A stretch of DNA of 64,000 bases, from NCBI RefSeq assembly GCF_014905615.1, contig NZ_AQGU01000025.1:496001-560000 (forward strand). Reading direction: 5' to 3'. Numbering within the stretch: position 1 is the first letter of the stretch; every line of letters begins with the position of its first letter. Below, in pieces: positions 9,739 through 18,919 of the stretch. The notes beneath the pieces are model-generated. The model was not told where the DNA came from. It searched no databases and was given only the letters and a program-made list of their open reading frames with translations. This stretch comes from Pseudoalteromonas aliena SW19. Its GTDB lineage: Bacteria > Pseudomonadota > Gammaproteobacteria > Enterobacterales > Alteromonadaceae. Both the position numbers and the translations under genes were made by a program.

Positions 9739-10097
9739 TAACCTGATCTCTGGTTAAGAGATTTACTAACGTATTGAATCATGGTGATATTTAAATTTAT
9801 TTTCTCTAGCCAGAGATTTTCAGTGGAAACAAGGCGAATTTACGCGTCAATAGCTGGCCTATTGCAAGTAAATTCAACGCAGTTAGCGCTGAAAATAGCT
9901 GCTCGAGATAGATTTATACCAATCTGCTTATATATGGGGTCTATTTAACGTTAAGAAAATTACGCTAGAACTAGGCAAAAGTTTTTATATCTAGTTGTTC
10001 TAAATAAAAAATTTTTAACGACGTTATAGTGCAATTTAATTCGTTAAATTGATCAAAGGTTTATGCAGGTTGGTATTATTATCCAGATTTCAGGTTA
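9739..10097 (+). repeat. Family B element (B1), split by element A1
   Basis: The ends read AACCTGATCTCTGG and, on the right, CCAGATTTCAGGTT. The four bases AACT occur on both outer sides (9736-9739 and 10097-10100), a probable target duplication. The element is interrupted at 9914-10078 by element A1 with its TTA duplication. Removing these restores a roughly 195-bp element matching B2 at 29773 in reverse orientation. Confidence 0.85.
9917..10075 (+). repeat. Family A element (A1), 159 bp
   Basis: Starts TACCAATCTGCTTATAT and ends TTTATGCAGGTTGGTA, imperfect terminal inverted repeats. It is flanked by TTA on both sides (9914-9916, 10076-10078). It is almost identical to A2 at 22214. No coding capacity; it looks like a miniature inverted-repeat element moved by a transposase encoded elsewhere. 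Confidence 0.9.
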
Positions 10098-10128
10098 ACT
10101 AACAAATAGCTCTTTAGTTTATATATTT

Positions 10129-10158
10129 AAAAACCGCATTTTATTAATGCGGTTTTTT
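10129..10158 (+). terminator. Rho-independent terminator
   Basis: AAAAACCGCAT / ATGCGGTTTTTT stem-loop with T-run on the plus strand. It is the first good terminator after the TonB receptor, beyond the inserted repeats. Confidence 0.75.
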
Positions 10159-10195
10159 ATTTTTAGCATCCATAAAGTTCTTAAATTACAGACAC

Positions 10196-10230
10196 AAAAA
10201 AGCCGTATTCAAATTGAATACGGCTTTTTA
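10196..10230 (-). terminator. Terminator of fklB (bidirectional)
   Basis: AAAAAGCCGTATTC / GAATACGGCTTTTT stem with a 4-base loop and T-runs on both strands. It lies 28 bases beyond the fklB stop. Confidence 0.85.
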
Positions 10231-10257
10231 AACTCTTAAGTTTAAAATCTATTTAAA

Positions 10258-10878
10258 TTAAGAAATGATTTCGTGTAGTTCAACGTCAAATACAAGCGTT
10301 GAGAAAGGTGCAATTGCAGCACCCGCGCCACGTTCACCATAAGCAAGCTCATGAGGAACGTAGATACGCCATTTAGTTCCTACTGGCATCATTTGTAATG
10401 CTTCAGTCCAACCTTTGATCACGCCACCAACTGGGAATTCAGCTGGTTGGCCGCGCTCGTATGAGCTATCAAAAACAGTACCGTTAATTAATGTACCGTG
10501 GTAATCAACACGAACTGTAGATTCAGCAGTTGGCTTTTCGCCTTCACCCGTTGCTAGTACTTCGTATTGAAGACCAGACTCTGTAACTGTGATCTCAGGG
10601 CGTTTAGCATTTTCTTCTAAGAAAGAAACACCTTCAGCAGAAAGTACTTTAGATTCTTCTTCACGACGAGCTTGGATCTCTTCGTTAATTTTTTCGAATG
10701 CAGCTTGGATCTCAGGGATCTCAACTTGAAAAGCGCTACCTGCGTACGCATCTTTCATGCCTTCAAACACTGAATTTAGGTTTAAGCCTTCAAAAGGATT
10801 AGACTTAAGTTGCTCACCCATTTGTAAGCCAATACCGTAACTTGCTTTTTCAGCATCTGTAGTAAAATTATCTGACAT
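10258..10878 (-). CDS. fklB: FKBP-type peptidyl-prolyl isomerase FklB
   Basis: Prolyl cis-trans isomerase that assists protein folding. The length of 206 residues equals E. coli FklB (FKBP22). An N-terminal helical dimerisation domain begins with EKASYGIGLQMGEQL (about 9-24) and a long helix follows to about 110. The C-terminal FKBP domain (about 118-206) carries VRVDYHGTLINGTVFDSSY, the AEFPVGGVIKGW pocket and YGERGAGAAIAP. No signal peptide, so cytoplasmic. Followed by a strong terminator, and encoded alone. Confidence 0.93.
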   Translation of the reverse strand: MSDNFTTDAEKASYGIGLQMGEQLKSNPFEGLNLNSVFEGMKDAYAGSAFQVEIPEIQAAFEKINEEIQARREEESKVLSAEGVSFLEENAKRPEITVTESGLQYEVLATGEGEKPTAESTVRVDYHGTLINGTVFDSSYERGQPAEFPVGGVIKGWTEALQMMPVGTKWRIYVPHELAYGERGAGAAIAPFSTLVFDVELHEIIS

Positions 10879-10947
10879 AATGTGTTTTTCACGTTTTGTT
10901 AGTTAAAAGACGCAGCTATGCTATCACAAAATAAACCGTTTTTGGGT

Positions 10948-11331
10948 CTAGTTTTTGCTGAGTTTTACCTTTAATAGGCCAACAATATAACTACTCACCA
11001 CTAAACTGAATAAAATTCCAGCAAGCAAGGGCAAGGTAAGCAACCCTACTTTGCCAGACAACAAAAATGGCACAACTATAAGCCCTACAAAACCAATAAA
11101 TATCGAAGCAATAGTGGGCCAATGTTTATCGTATTTTGTGATTAAATGAGCAGTTAAAAGATTGAAACCAACACCATAAATTAATGCAGTAATAAGGGGG
11201 TATTCTGGTTGTGCATCGGCTGCCATTTTAACTAGCAAAGTAATTGCACTGTGGTAGCAATAACTAAACACGGTCCATAATAAAATATGTTTAATTAATC
11301 GCAGTGGGATTGATTGAATAGATTTTGTCAT
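10948..11331 (-). CDS. Small membrane protein, unknown
   Basis: Not recognised. About 127 residues with four hydrophobic segments (roughly 10-30, 40-60, 68-90 and 95-120 from the chosen start), so an integral membrane protein. An ATG at 11346 is possible, but the ATG at 11331 has GGAAG about 7 bases upstream and is preferred. It begins just after the tRNA-Ser and its terminator-like hairpin, on the same strand. The last residues are basic (KVKLSKN). Confidence 0.65.
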   Translation of the reverse strand: MTKSIQSIPLRLIKHILLWTVFSYCYHSAITLLVKMAADAQPEYPLITALIYGVGFNLLTAHLITKYDKHWPTIASIFIGFVGLIVVPFLLSGKVGLLTLPLLAGILFSLVVSSYIVGLLKVKLSKN

Positions 11332-11349
11332 TTTTAACTTCCACATAGC

Positions 11350-11376
11350 AAAAAACCGCCAATAAGGCGGTTTTTT
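11350..11376 (-). terminator. Terminator after tRNA-Ser
   Basis: AAAAAACCGCC / GGCGGTTTTTT stem-loop directly after the tRNA gene on the minus strand, with T-runs on both sides. The downstream small gene starts less than 20 bases later, so the hairpin ends tRNA transcription and probably insulates that gene. Confidence 0.8.
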
Positions 11377-11382
11377 AAATAA

Positions 11383-11473
11383 TGGTGGAGAGATAGGGAT
11401 TTGAACCCTAGATGGGCTATAAACCCATGCCGGTTTTCAAGACCGGTGCATTCGACCACTCTGCCATCTCTCC
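11383..11473 (-). tRNA. tRNA-Ser (UGA)
   Basis: A 91-base type II tRNA including an encoded CCA. The acceptor stem is GGAGAGA / TCTCTCC. The anticodon arm CCGGT-CTTGAAA-ACCGG gives anticodon UGA. A long variable arm ATGGGTTTATAGCCCAT marks a serine tRNA, and the T arm is TAGGGTTCAAATCCCTA. The base before CCA reads A, whereas E. coli serine tRNAs have G there. Confidence 0.96.
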
Positions 11474-11572
11474 GTACGGCGCGGATAATAGGGGTAAATG
11501 CGTAATTTGTAAAGGCTTAATATATAAAAAATTAAAAAATAACTCAATTACTAAAATAACCACTACCTAAGG

Positions 11573-11950
11573 CTAATAATACTGCTTTGGTTTTCGTGCA
11601 ATCCACGAACAAATTAAGCATATTAATAAACTAAGCGTAAAAAGAGTAATACTTTGAAAAATCAAGTCAAAATGATTTAATTCTCCACTTGGTACTACAA
11701 CGAGCATAACCGCAGGTAAAGCACTTAATAACAAGACATAACAGCAGATTTTAAATGCACGAGCAAAACCGAACCGTTTTGATTGCTGCATCCACCATGT
11801 TAATACTGCAAGCACACCTATGGCAGAGCATGCGATGAATAGCGCTGCATTCGTGCTCATGCCTATATATAGGGTTAAAAATGCCCCTAAAATCCCCCAG
11901 ATTGACCACGCTAACCAATTTTCTTTTTCTTGTAAAAATAGATTTCCCAT
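11573..11950 (-). CDS. Small membrane protein, unknown
   Basis: Not recognised. From the preferred ATG at 11950 it has 125 residues, starting MGNLFLQEKENWLAW, with four hydrophobic segments (about 15-35, 38-58, 68-92, 98-118) and a basic C-terminus (ARKPKQYY). An earlier ATG at 12025 would add 25 residues rich in K and T. The 11950 start has AGAAG about 9 bases upstream and begins nearer the first helix. It is encoded alone upstream of tRNA-Ser. Confidence 0.55.
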   Translation of the reverse strand: MGNLFLQEKENWLAWSIWGILGAFLTLYIGMSTNAALFIACSAIGVLAVLTWWMQQSKRFGFARAFKICCYVLLLSALPAVMLVVVPSGELNHFDLIFQSITLFTLSLLICLICSWIARKPKQYY

Positions 11951-12152
11951 AATATAAGTCTTCTTTATTGTTATTTTTGTTGAGACTTTCCATACACTAT
12001 CAAAAAACAACCGATTAAAAAACAAACTGAAGAAGAAATATTACCATTATTGCATCCGAGCGCTTCTCACAGCCTCACCATTCATTGCTTAATTGTGTAA
12101 TGTTAAGCGTAAAAAATTGTGACTATGAAAGGTGCATAAAGTTCATACTATT

Positions 12153-12701
12153 TTACAGATAGCTAAAATAAGTTTCTGGTTTATGGCGAGGTGACTTTTT
12201 ACAGTTAACTACAGGTGTACCTAAATATAAATAACCAACAATTTCATCATGCTCGCACAAATTAAGCGCCGCTTTTACAGCTGGGCTTTGTGCAAAATAA
12301 CCGGTACGCCAAACGCCCCCCAAGCCTTGTGCAAATGCGGCTTGTTGCATGGCTAATACACTACATCCTGCACTCTGTACTTGCTCTATACGCGGTACTT
12401 TTAGATGATCTTGATATTTTGCAATTGCGATAATAATCATAGGCGCGCGCAGTGGTAATTCCTTAGCACGATTAATCGCTTTTTCTGCTTGTTGCTCAGT
12501 CACTGCGCTTTGATGATAGATTTCACCTAATGTATGGCGCGCATCACCTTGTACAATAATAAACTGCCACGGCGCTAAACACCCATGATCCGGAACTCGT
12601 AATGCAGCTTGTTGGATAATGGCTAGCTGCTCACTATTTGGCGCAGGCTCAGTTAATTTTGGATCAGACTGGCGGGTAAGTAAAAGCTCAATTGCGTTCA
12701 T
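12153..12701 (-). CDS. ydjA: YdjA-type nitroreductase
   Basis: FMN-dependent oxidoreductase of the small YdjA branch of the nitroreductase superfamily; the natural substrate is unknown. The 182 residues begin MNAIELLLTRQSDPKLTEPAP. RVPDHGCLAPWQFIIVQG (about 36-53) is the FMN-binding region, and GGVWRTGYFA and GYLYLGTP near the C-terminus are typical. The ATG at 12701 is preferred over the GTG one codon earlier because GAGGAAA lies about 6 bases before it. Confidence 0.85.
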   Translation of the reverse strand: MNAIELLLTRQSDPKLTEPAPNSEQLAIIQQAALRVPDHGCLAPWQFIIVQGDARHTLGEIYHQSAVTEQQAEKAINRAKELPLRAPMIIIAIAKYQDHLKVPRIEQVQSAGCSVLAMQQAAFAQGLGGVWRTGYFAQSPAVKAALNLCEHDEIVGYLYLGTPVVNCKKSPRHKPETYFSYL

Positions 12702-12822
12702 CACGTTTCCTCAAAAATAAAACGCTAGAGTAACATTTAAAACCTGAAAAAATAAATATCGATAGCAAAACGGCCACATAAAATAAATTTATGTGACCGT
12801 TAATAATCATATATTTAGTGCG

Positions 12823-13509
12823 TCATTGTTTTACAACACTTCGCTTTAGCCAATAATCAATACTGACAAAACGTCCCCCACCCATAAAAAACAAGCTCAA
12901 TAGCATAGCAAAGTAGATAGCTGAAAATTCAATACCATTATTTAAAATTGAGGGCTTTCCTTTTTCATATAAATAATCAGCAGAACCATGCTCTTCGACT
13001 AAATTACGAATAATGCCAATTCTATCGCGTACTTCTAGCGAGTTTTCGAGGCTTTCTTTAGCACCTGGAATAGACAACCAATCAAGTACTTGTGCCGCGC
13101 TGGTATCGGGGTTTGTAGGCGCTATTGCAAACCAGCCATTATGCCAATGCACAGATGTAGCAGCAACCACCATTGTAAACATCAGCGGAATACTCACTAA
13201 GCGGGTTAGCAAACCAAACAATAAAAACCAGCCACCTAGAAACTCACTCCACCCCGCTAAAAAAGCAAGTAAATCGGGAAAAGGTAATCCTAACCCCCAT
13301 TCAGTATTGCCAAACCATTGAACAACGTCGGGAGAAGCTAAAAAGTTATCGAGGAAGCTTGTGGTTTCAGCGCTTATGGCAAGTTTATTGTAGCCTGCGA
13401 TAATCATCACAGGCGCTAAAATCAAGCGAAAAAGTAAAGCAGGAAAACCATCTAAAAATGATAATTTAGCCTGTATTATATCGTAAATACTTATTATTTT
13501 GTTTCTCAT
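12823..13509 (-). CDS. DoxX family membrane protein
   Basis: A 228-residue membrane protein of the DoxX family. LFRLILAPVMIIAGYNKL (about 25-43) is the first helix, LAFLAGWSEFLGGWFLLFGL is the conserved DoxX second helix, and VSIPLMFTMVVAAT is the third. A hydrophilic insertion (about 125-190) precedes a last helix near 195-215. Members vary in role, from quinone-related redox to unknown, so no function is claimed. It shares the strand with the nitroreductase, but a 118-base gap separates them. Confidence 0.8.
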   Translation of the reverse strand: MRNKIISIYDIIQAKLSFLDGFPALLFRLILAPVMIIAGYNKLAISAETTSFLDNFLASPDVVQWFGNTEWGLGLPFPDLLAFLAGWSEFLGGWFLLFGLLTRLVSIPLMFTMVVAATSVHWHNGWFAIAPTNPDTSAAQVLDWLSIPGAKESLENSLEVRDRIGIIRNLVEEHGSADYLYEKGKPSILNNGIEFSAIYFAMLLSLFFMGGGRFVSIDYWLKRSVVKQ

Positions 13510-13623
13510 GCGTGTCCCGTTTGTTCATTGTTTACTAAGTTATAGACTATAAACAACCAAGACCGCACTAAAACAAAAAGTATTTCATACCAAGCTAGTC
13601 ACGTTAGATAACCTAAAATCTGG

Positions 13624-15585
13624 TTAAATACTTCGCGCAATTTGTAGGGCTTCAAATATCGCGCGTTTAGCATCAATCGCTGAAGCAAGTTTAGCCCCGC
13701 CAATGACATGCACTTTTGCATTATCAGCATAGTCTTTAAGCACTTCATTATTTGATACCTGTCCAATACAGGCAATAACAGTATCAACTGGTAGTATCTG
13801 TGTTTCACCGGCGACGGTAATAGACAGCCCTTTTTCATCAAAACTATTATATTGGCAATCAGCAATTTGCTTAACGCCATGCTGTTTTGCTACTTGACGG
13901 TGTATCCAACCCGTTGTCTTACCAAGCTCACTACCAAAGCGCCCTGCACTTCGTTTTAACATATACAATTGGCGTTCATCTTTATGTGGCTGCGGCTGAC
14001 ATTCAATACCCCATTGCGTTTTAAAATCAGCGATACTTTGCGATTTGTGTTCACTTAAAAAGGCAACCATATCAAAACCTATGCCACCGGCACCTAAAAT
14101 GGCAATTGATTTACCTAACTCAACCTCACCGCGAATAACTTCATCATAAGCAAAAACGCGTTTACCATCATCGCACTTAATAGTTGCTTCTCGTGGTCTT
14201 ACCCCGGTTGCAAAAACAACATCGTCGTAGTTTTCAAGCATGCTATCGTTATAGGCTTTTCCTAATTCGACCGCTACGTTTAAGCGTTCCAACTCATTCG
14301 TGTAATAAGCTAATGTGTGGTTAAAGTCTTCTTTACCTGGTATTTGCATCGCTAAATTAAACTGACCGCCCATTTGCATTTTTTGGTCAATTAACGTTAC
14401 TTTGTGACCTTTTTGGGCCAAATAACAGCTTGCTGATAAACCCGCTGGGCCTGCGCCAACAACAAGCACATTTTTGACTTCAGCAGCTTGCTCTAATGGG
14501 TAATCGAGCTCAAACGCAGCTTGAGGATTAACTAAACAGGTAGCACGCTTATTTTTAAATACATGATCTAAACAACCTTGGTTACAGCCAATACAAATAT
14601 TAATTTGCTTAGATTGCTCGTTCGCGTATTTATTAAAAAACTCAGGATCGGCAAGTAACGGTCGGGCCATTGAAATTAAATCGGCTTCGCCTGCATTTAA
14701 AATATCGTTAGCAATCTCTGGCGTATTAATTCTGTTAACAGCAATTACAGGAACACTCACCACGTCTTTTAAACGTTTTGATGCTTCTTTAAATGCACCT
14801 GGCGGAACCATACTCGCAATCGTAGGCACACGAGCTTCATGCCAACCAATACCGGTATTAAAAATATCAACGCCTGCTTTTTCAAGCTCAGTTGCTTGAG
14901 TAATGACTTCCTCAGGTGTTGAGCCGTTTGGAATTAAATCAATAACCGACAACCTAAAAATAATTAAAAATTGTTCAGATACTTTTGCCCTAACCGCTTT
15001 TACTATGTCCAATGCTAAACGCATTCTATTTTCTAAACTGCCACCAAACTCATCTGTACGCTTATTCGTATGCGGCGCCATAAATTCGTTAATTAAATAA
15101 CCTTCAGAGCCCATTACTTCAACGCCATCGTATCCTGCCTTTTCAGCCATATAAGCAGAGTGCGCAAAGTCTTTAATTGTTTTTTTAATAGACCCTAATG
15201 ACATCGCTTTTGGTTTATAAGGGTTAATAGGTGCTTTTATAGCACTAGGGGCTTGATTAAATGGATGATACGCATAACGCCCAGCGTGGAGTAATTGCAA
15301 ACAAATTTTTCCGCCGTGTTTATGCACTGCATCGGTGTACGCGCGGTGCTTAAATACATCATAATAACTATTAAATGATGACGAAATAGGCGTTAACTTG
15401 CCGCGTAAATTAGGGCTATATCCACCTGTAATTAACATTGCGGTGCCGCCCTTGGCGCGTGCTTCATAAAATGCGCGTAAGCGTTTTCGGTTATGCCAAC
15501 CTTCTTCAAGGCCTGTATGCATTGAGCCCATTACTAAGCGGTTACGTAATTGCGTGTGTTTTAATTGTAATTGTTGTTCTAACAT
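13624..15585 (-). CDS. fadH: 2,4-dienoyl-CoA reductase (NADPH)
   Basis: Iron-sulfur flavoenzyme that removes double bonds at even positions during beta-oxidation of unsaturated fatty acids. The 653 residues form an OYE-like FMN barrel (about 1-330), a 4Fe-4S cluster site C-x2-C-x3-C-x11-C (about 326-345) and a C-terminal FAD/NADPH domain starting NVLVVGAGPAGLSASC (about 370). The catalytic Tyr in GSEGYLINEF (about 163) and His in GWHEAR (about 249) are kept. It is encoded alone on the minus strand, 114 bases from the DoxX gene. A related enoate reductase is a less likely reading. Confidence 0.92.
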   Translation of the reverse strand: MLEQQLQLKHTQLRNRLVMGSMHTGLEEGWHNRKRLRAFYEARAKGGTAMLITGGYSPNLRGKLTPISSSFNSYYDVFKHRAYTDAVHKHGGKICLQLLHAGRYAYHPFNQAPSAIKAPINPYKPKAMSLGSIKKTIKDFAHSAYMAEKAGYDGVEVMGSEGYLINEFMAPHTNKRTDEFGGSLENRMRLALDIVKAVRAKVSEQFLIIFRLSVIDLIPNGSTPEEVITQATELEKAGVDIFNTGIGWHEARVPTIASMVPPGAFKEASKRLKDVVSVPVIAVNRINTPEIANDILNAGEADLISMARPLLADPEFFNKYANEQSKQINICIGCNQGCLDHVFKNKRATCLVNPQAAFELDYPLEQAAEVKNVLVVGAGPAGLSASCYLAQKGHKVTLIDQKMQMGGQFNLAMQIPGKEDFNHTLAYYTNELERLNVAVELGKAYNDSMLENYDDVVFATGVRPREATIKCDDGKRVFAYDEVIRGEVELGKSIAILGAGGIGFDMVAFLSEHKSQSIADFKTQWGIECQPQPHKDERQLYMLKRSAGRFGSELGKTTGWIHRQVAKQHGVKQIADCQYNSFDEKGLSITVAGETQILPVDTVIACIGQVSNNEVLKDYADNAKVHVIGGAKLASAIDAKRAIFEALQIARSI

Positions 15586-15875
15586 CTTGTGCCCCGTTAA
15601 CTGGTCTAACCTGTATACATTAGTTAATTCTGCTTTAATCGCAAGTAATATGCAATATATGACTGTATTTAATTATTAATCTCGTAATAGTATTAAATAA
15701 TCATTGATACGCATTAATTTAGTTTAAAAAATAATATTAAAACAAAAAAAAAGCTGCCATTACGCGCACTTGAACATATTCATAAACACTTCGTTACGAT
15801 TTAGCAGTTAAACTTATTTTTATTCTGAGATAAGATGGAGTAAATGTATCAGCTGTACCAACTTAAGGAGCTATT

Positions 15876-17741
15876 TTGATAGCAAAAATATTTAAAGGTA
15901 TTTGGACTGGGATCAATTTTTCTCGTCGATTAGTACTTAATATTCTGTTTTTATTACTTGTAATTGTTTTTATTGCGGGTATTACTAGTGATGAAGATAA
16001 AATAACTGTTGAAGATGGCTCTGTACTTAGACTCAACCTTAACGGCCCTATTGTTGAAGAAAAAACTTATGTCGATCCAATTGAAGCCGCTATTAGTGAT
16101 GCAACATCAGGCTCTGAAGTGCCGAGCGAGATTTTACTAGACGACATAGTAAAAGTAATTAATGAAGCCGCTAAGGACGAACGTATTACGGTATTACTCC
16201 TTGATTTACAAGAAATGCCTAAAGCGCACTTAAATAAGCTTAAACAAATTACAAATGCTATTGACCGCTTTAAAGAAACAGGCAAAAAAGTTATTGCGTC
16301 AGGTTATTACTACACACAAGCGCAATACTACATTGCGTCACATGCCAACGAAGTTACCATGCATCCATACGGAAGCGTAGCCATTGAAGGTTTCGCCATG
16401 TATCCACTTTACTTTAAAGATGCACTTGAAAAGTTAGAAGTAACACAGCATATTTTTCGTGTCGGTACGTTTAAGTCAGCCGTTGAACCATTTATTCGCA
16501 ATGATATGTCTGATGCTGCAAAACAAGCTAATCGTGTTTGGTTAGGGGCACTTTGGAATGAATACAAACAAGATGTTGCTGCAGCTCGCCCATTTGATGA
16601 GTCAAATTTTGATGAAAAAATGGATGTATATCTCGCTAAAATGCAAGCAGCAAACGGCGATGCAGGAAAATATGCAATTGATCATCAGTGGGTTGATTCA
16701 TTAAAAACAACTCAACAGGTCCGCAAGCAGCTTATTGATTTAGTTGGTGAAGACGAAGATGGTAAAACATTTAAGCAAGTATCATTTCGTGACTATTTAA
16801 GCTTAGTTAAACCACCTATGGTATTTGATAACCCAATTACTGAAAAAGTAGCCATTGTTGTAGCGAGAGGTACCATTGTTGACGGTGAACGCCGAGCTGG
16901 CGAAATTGGTGGCGACTCTACTGCTGCCCTTCTTCGTAAGGCACGCCTTGATGATAAAGTGAAAGCGGTTGTGCTTCGCATCGACTCTGGTGGTGGTAGC
17001 ATGTTTGCCTCAGAAGTAATTAGAGCTGAAGTACTTGCACTTAAAGCAGCGGGTAAACCCGTTATTGCTTCTATGAGCTCTGTTGCTGCATCAGGTGGTT
17101 ATTGGATTGCCTCAGCCGCAAACGAAATCTGGGCAGCGCCGAGTACGATTACGGGCTCAATTGGTGTATTTGGTACGTTTATGACATTTGAAAAAACCCT
17201 TTCTAAAATTGGTGTTTATTCGGATGGTGTAGCAACAACCGAAATGGCTGGCTTTTCTATCACCCGCCCTCTTAACGAAAAAATGGGCCAAGTAATTCAA
17301 ATGAGCGTTGAAGAAGCGTACGGTCGCTTTTTAAATGTTGTGGCTGATGCACGTAATATGACCCCAGAGCAAGTTGATAAAATTGCACAAGGCCGTGTAT
17401 GGATCGCATCTCAAGCACTCGAATTAGGTTTAATAGATAAGCTGGGTGATAAACAAGATGCAATTAACGCCGCTGCAGCACTGGCAAAATTAAATCACTT
17501 TGAAGTTAAAACGATAAAACAAGACTTAAGCCCGCAACAACAAATGATGCAAGATGTTTTTGGCAATGCATCGGTTAAGTCAATGCTAGGGCTACAAACA
17601 CAAAAGACATCTGTATTAGCCACACAAGCTAACCTACAAAGTGTTATAAGTCAGCTAAGCTCAAAAGTAGAAAACCTTAAAGATTACAACGATCCGCAAG
17701 GCGTATACGCACGCTGCTTAGTATGTACTATTGCACAATAA
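15876..17741 (+). CDS. sppA: Signal peptide peptidase SppA, 67K type
   Basis: Inner-membrane serine protease that degrades signal peptides after LepB cleavage. The 621-residue length fits the long two-domain proteobacterial form. A single N-terminal anchor lies at about 18-36. The Lys-Ser dyad can be seen: Lys200 in VGTFKSAVEPF in the first domain and Ser406 in VAASGGYW in the second. The start is TTG, supported by AAGGAG five bases upstream. A strong terminator follows the stop and abuts the next gene's start. The C-terminus ends CLVCTIAQ. Confidence 0.94.
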   Translation: MIAKIFKGIWTGINFSRRLVLNILFLLLVIVFIAGITSDEDKITVEDGSVLRLNLNGPIVEEKTYVDPIEAAISDATSGSEVPSEILLDDIVKVINEAAKDERITVLLLDLQEMPKAHLNKLKQITNAIDRFKETGKKVIASGYYYTQAQYYIASHANEVTMHPYGSVAIEGFAMYPLYFKDALEKLEVTQHIFRVGTFKSAVEPFIRNDMSDAAKQANRVWLGALWNEYKQDVAAARPFDESNFDEKMDVYLAKMQAANGDAGKYAIDHQWVDSLKTTQQVRKQLIDLVGEDEDGKTFKQVSFRDYLSLVKPPMVFDNPITEKVAIVVARGTIVDGERRAGEIGGDSTAALLRKARLDDKVKAVVLRIDSGGGSMFASEVIRAEVLALKAAGKPVIASMSSVAASGGYWIASAANEIWAAPSTITGSIGVFGTFMTFEKTLSKIGVYSDGVATTEMAGFSITRPLNEKMGQVIQMSVEEAYGRFLNVVADARNMTPEQVDKIAQGRVWIASQALELGLIDKLGDKQDAINAAAALAKLNHFEVKTIKQDLSPQQQMMQDVFGNASVKSMLGLQTQKTSVLATQANLQSVISQLSSKVENLKDYNDPQGVYARCLVCTIAQ

Positions 17742-17794
17742 AAATGCATCCCAGCCGTTAGCTGCTGTATTTAAAGTAGCTTAAGGTTATAATA

Positions 17795-17822
17795 AGCCCA
17801 GTTTTTTTACTGGGCTTTTTTT
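17795..17822 (+). terminator. sppA terminator abutting ansA start
   Basis: AAGCCCAGT / ACTGGGCTT stem-loop followed by seven T. The last T is the base before the ansA ATG, so the hairpin lies exactly where the ansA ribosome-binding site would be. Confidence 0.85.
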
Positions 17823-18833
17823 ATGAAACGCAAACGCATTTATATCGCTTACACTGGCGGTACTATAGGAATGAAAAAATCGAGCCGTGGATATATCCCT
17901 GCCGAAGGCTTTTTAACCGAAACAGTCGTTAATAATGCTGAATTTAATCGTGATGAAATGCCTTTATTCGATATTCACGAGTATTGCCCTCTTATCGACT
18001 CATCAGATATGTCGCCCGCTCATTGGCAACTCATTGCTGATGACATCAAAAGTAAATATCAAGAATACGATGGTTTTGTTGTTCTTCATGGTACCGATAC
18101 GATGGCGTATACCGCTTCTGCACTTTCGTTCATGTTCGAAAACTTGACTAAGCCAGTTATTGTTACTGGTTCGCAAATTCCGCTTTCACAATTGCGCTCA
18201 GACGGGCAAGTTAACTTACTCAATGCAATGTATTTAGCCGCAAATTACCCAATAGCAGAAGTTAGCTTATTTTTTAATAATCAGTTATTTAGAGGGAATA
18301 GAGCAACTAAAGCACATGCAGATGGTTTTAATGCTTTTGCCTCACCTAACCTTGAACCTTTAGCCCTCTCTGGTATTAGTATTCAACTCATTAAAGGTCA
18401 ACTTAGTCCTTACGTTGAAAACGAGCTGCAAGTTACGCCCATTACCCCTCAACCTATTGGTGTGCTCTACTTATATCCAGGTATTAGCAGAGACGTAGTT
18501 AAAAGCTTAGTCAATGATAATATTAAAGCATTAGTTTTACTTAGCTTTGGTGTGGGCAATGCACCTCAGGATCCTGAGTTTTTATCCGTCTTAAGTGAAG
18601 CAAGTAAACGCGGTATGGTTATTGTTAATTTAACACAATGCTTAAAAGGTCATGTAAACATGGGCGGTTATGCCACAGGTAATGCCCTATTAAATATTGG
18701 TGTTATTAGTGGATACGATATGACACTAGAAGCATGCTTGACTAAGTTGCATTACTTGTTTAGTCAAAAACTAGAAATTGAGACTATTCGCCATTTAATG
18801 CAAGACGACCTGCGCGGCGAATTAAGCCGATAA
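17823..18833 (+). CDS. ansA: L-asparaginase I, cytoplasmic
   Basis: Hydrolyses L-asparagine to aspartate and ammonia in the cytoplasm. The 336 residues (E. coli AnsA has 338) keep both active-site threonines: AYTGGTIGM at about 9-17 and LHGTDTMAYTASALSFM at about 88-104. No signal peptide. The start aligns with AnsA, yet no Shine-Dalgarno is visible because the upstream terminator's T-run meets the ATG. A bidirectional terminator follows the gene. Confidence 0.95.
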   Translation: MKRKRIYIAYTGGTIGMKKSSRGYIPAEGFLTETVVNNAEFNRDEMPLFDIHEYCPLIDSSDMSPAHWQLIADDIKSKYQEYDGFVVLHGTDTMAYTASALSFMFENLTKPVIVTGSQIPLSQLRSDGQVNLLNAMYLAANYPIAEVSLFFNNQLFRGNRATKAHADGFNAFASPNLEPLALSGISIQLIKGQLSPYVENELQVTPITPQPIGVLYLYPGISRDVVKSLVNDNIKALVLLSFGVGNAPQDPEFLSVLSEASKRGMVIVNLTQCLKGHVNMGGYATGNALLNIGVISGYDMTLEACLTKLHYLFSQKLEIETIRHLMQDDLRGELSR

Positions 18834-18847
18834 CACCATACTAAAAC

Positions 18848-18878
18848 AAAAAGGCACGCTATATAAGCGTGCCTTTTT
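18848..18878 (+). terminator. Bidirectional terminator ansA/gnd
   Basis: AAAAAGGCACGCT / AGCGTGCCTTTTT stem with a short loop and T-runs on both strands, between the convergent ansA and gnd genes. Confidence 0.9.
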
Positions 18879-18919
18879 ATTTTTAAAGCAACTAGTTAAC
18901 CAGAAGCTCAGGTTAGCTA

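Larger units (their letters stand above)
9735..10257. other. Repeat-filled gap with two terminators
   Basis: A 523-base gap between the convergent TonB receptor and fklB genes. It holds a family B element interrupted by a family A element, then two stem-loops with T-runs (listed separately). No gene seen. Confidence 0.8.

Noticed and set aside
13599..13880. 93-residue reading frame inside the fadH 3' end
   Set aside because: Lies on the same strand in another frame of a well-supported gene, and has no domain or start signal.
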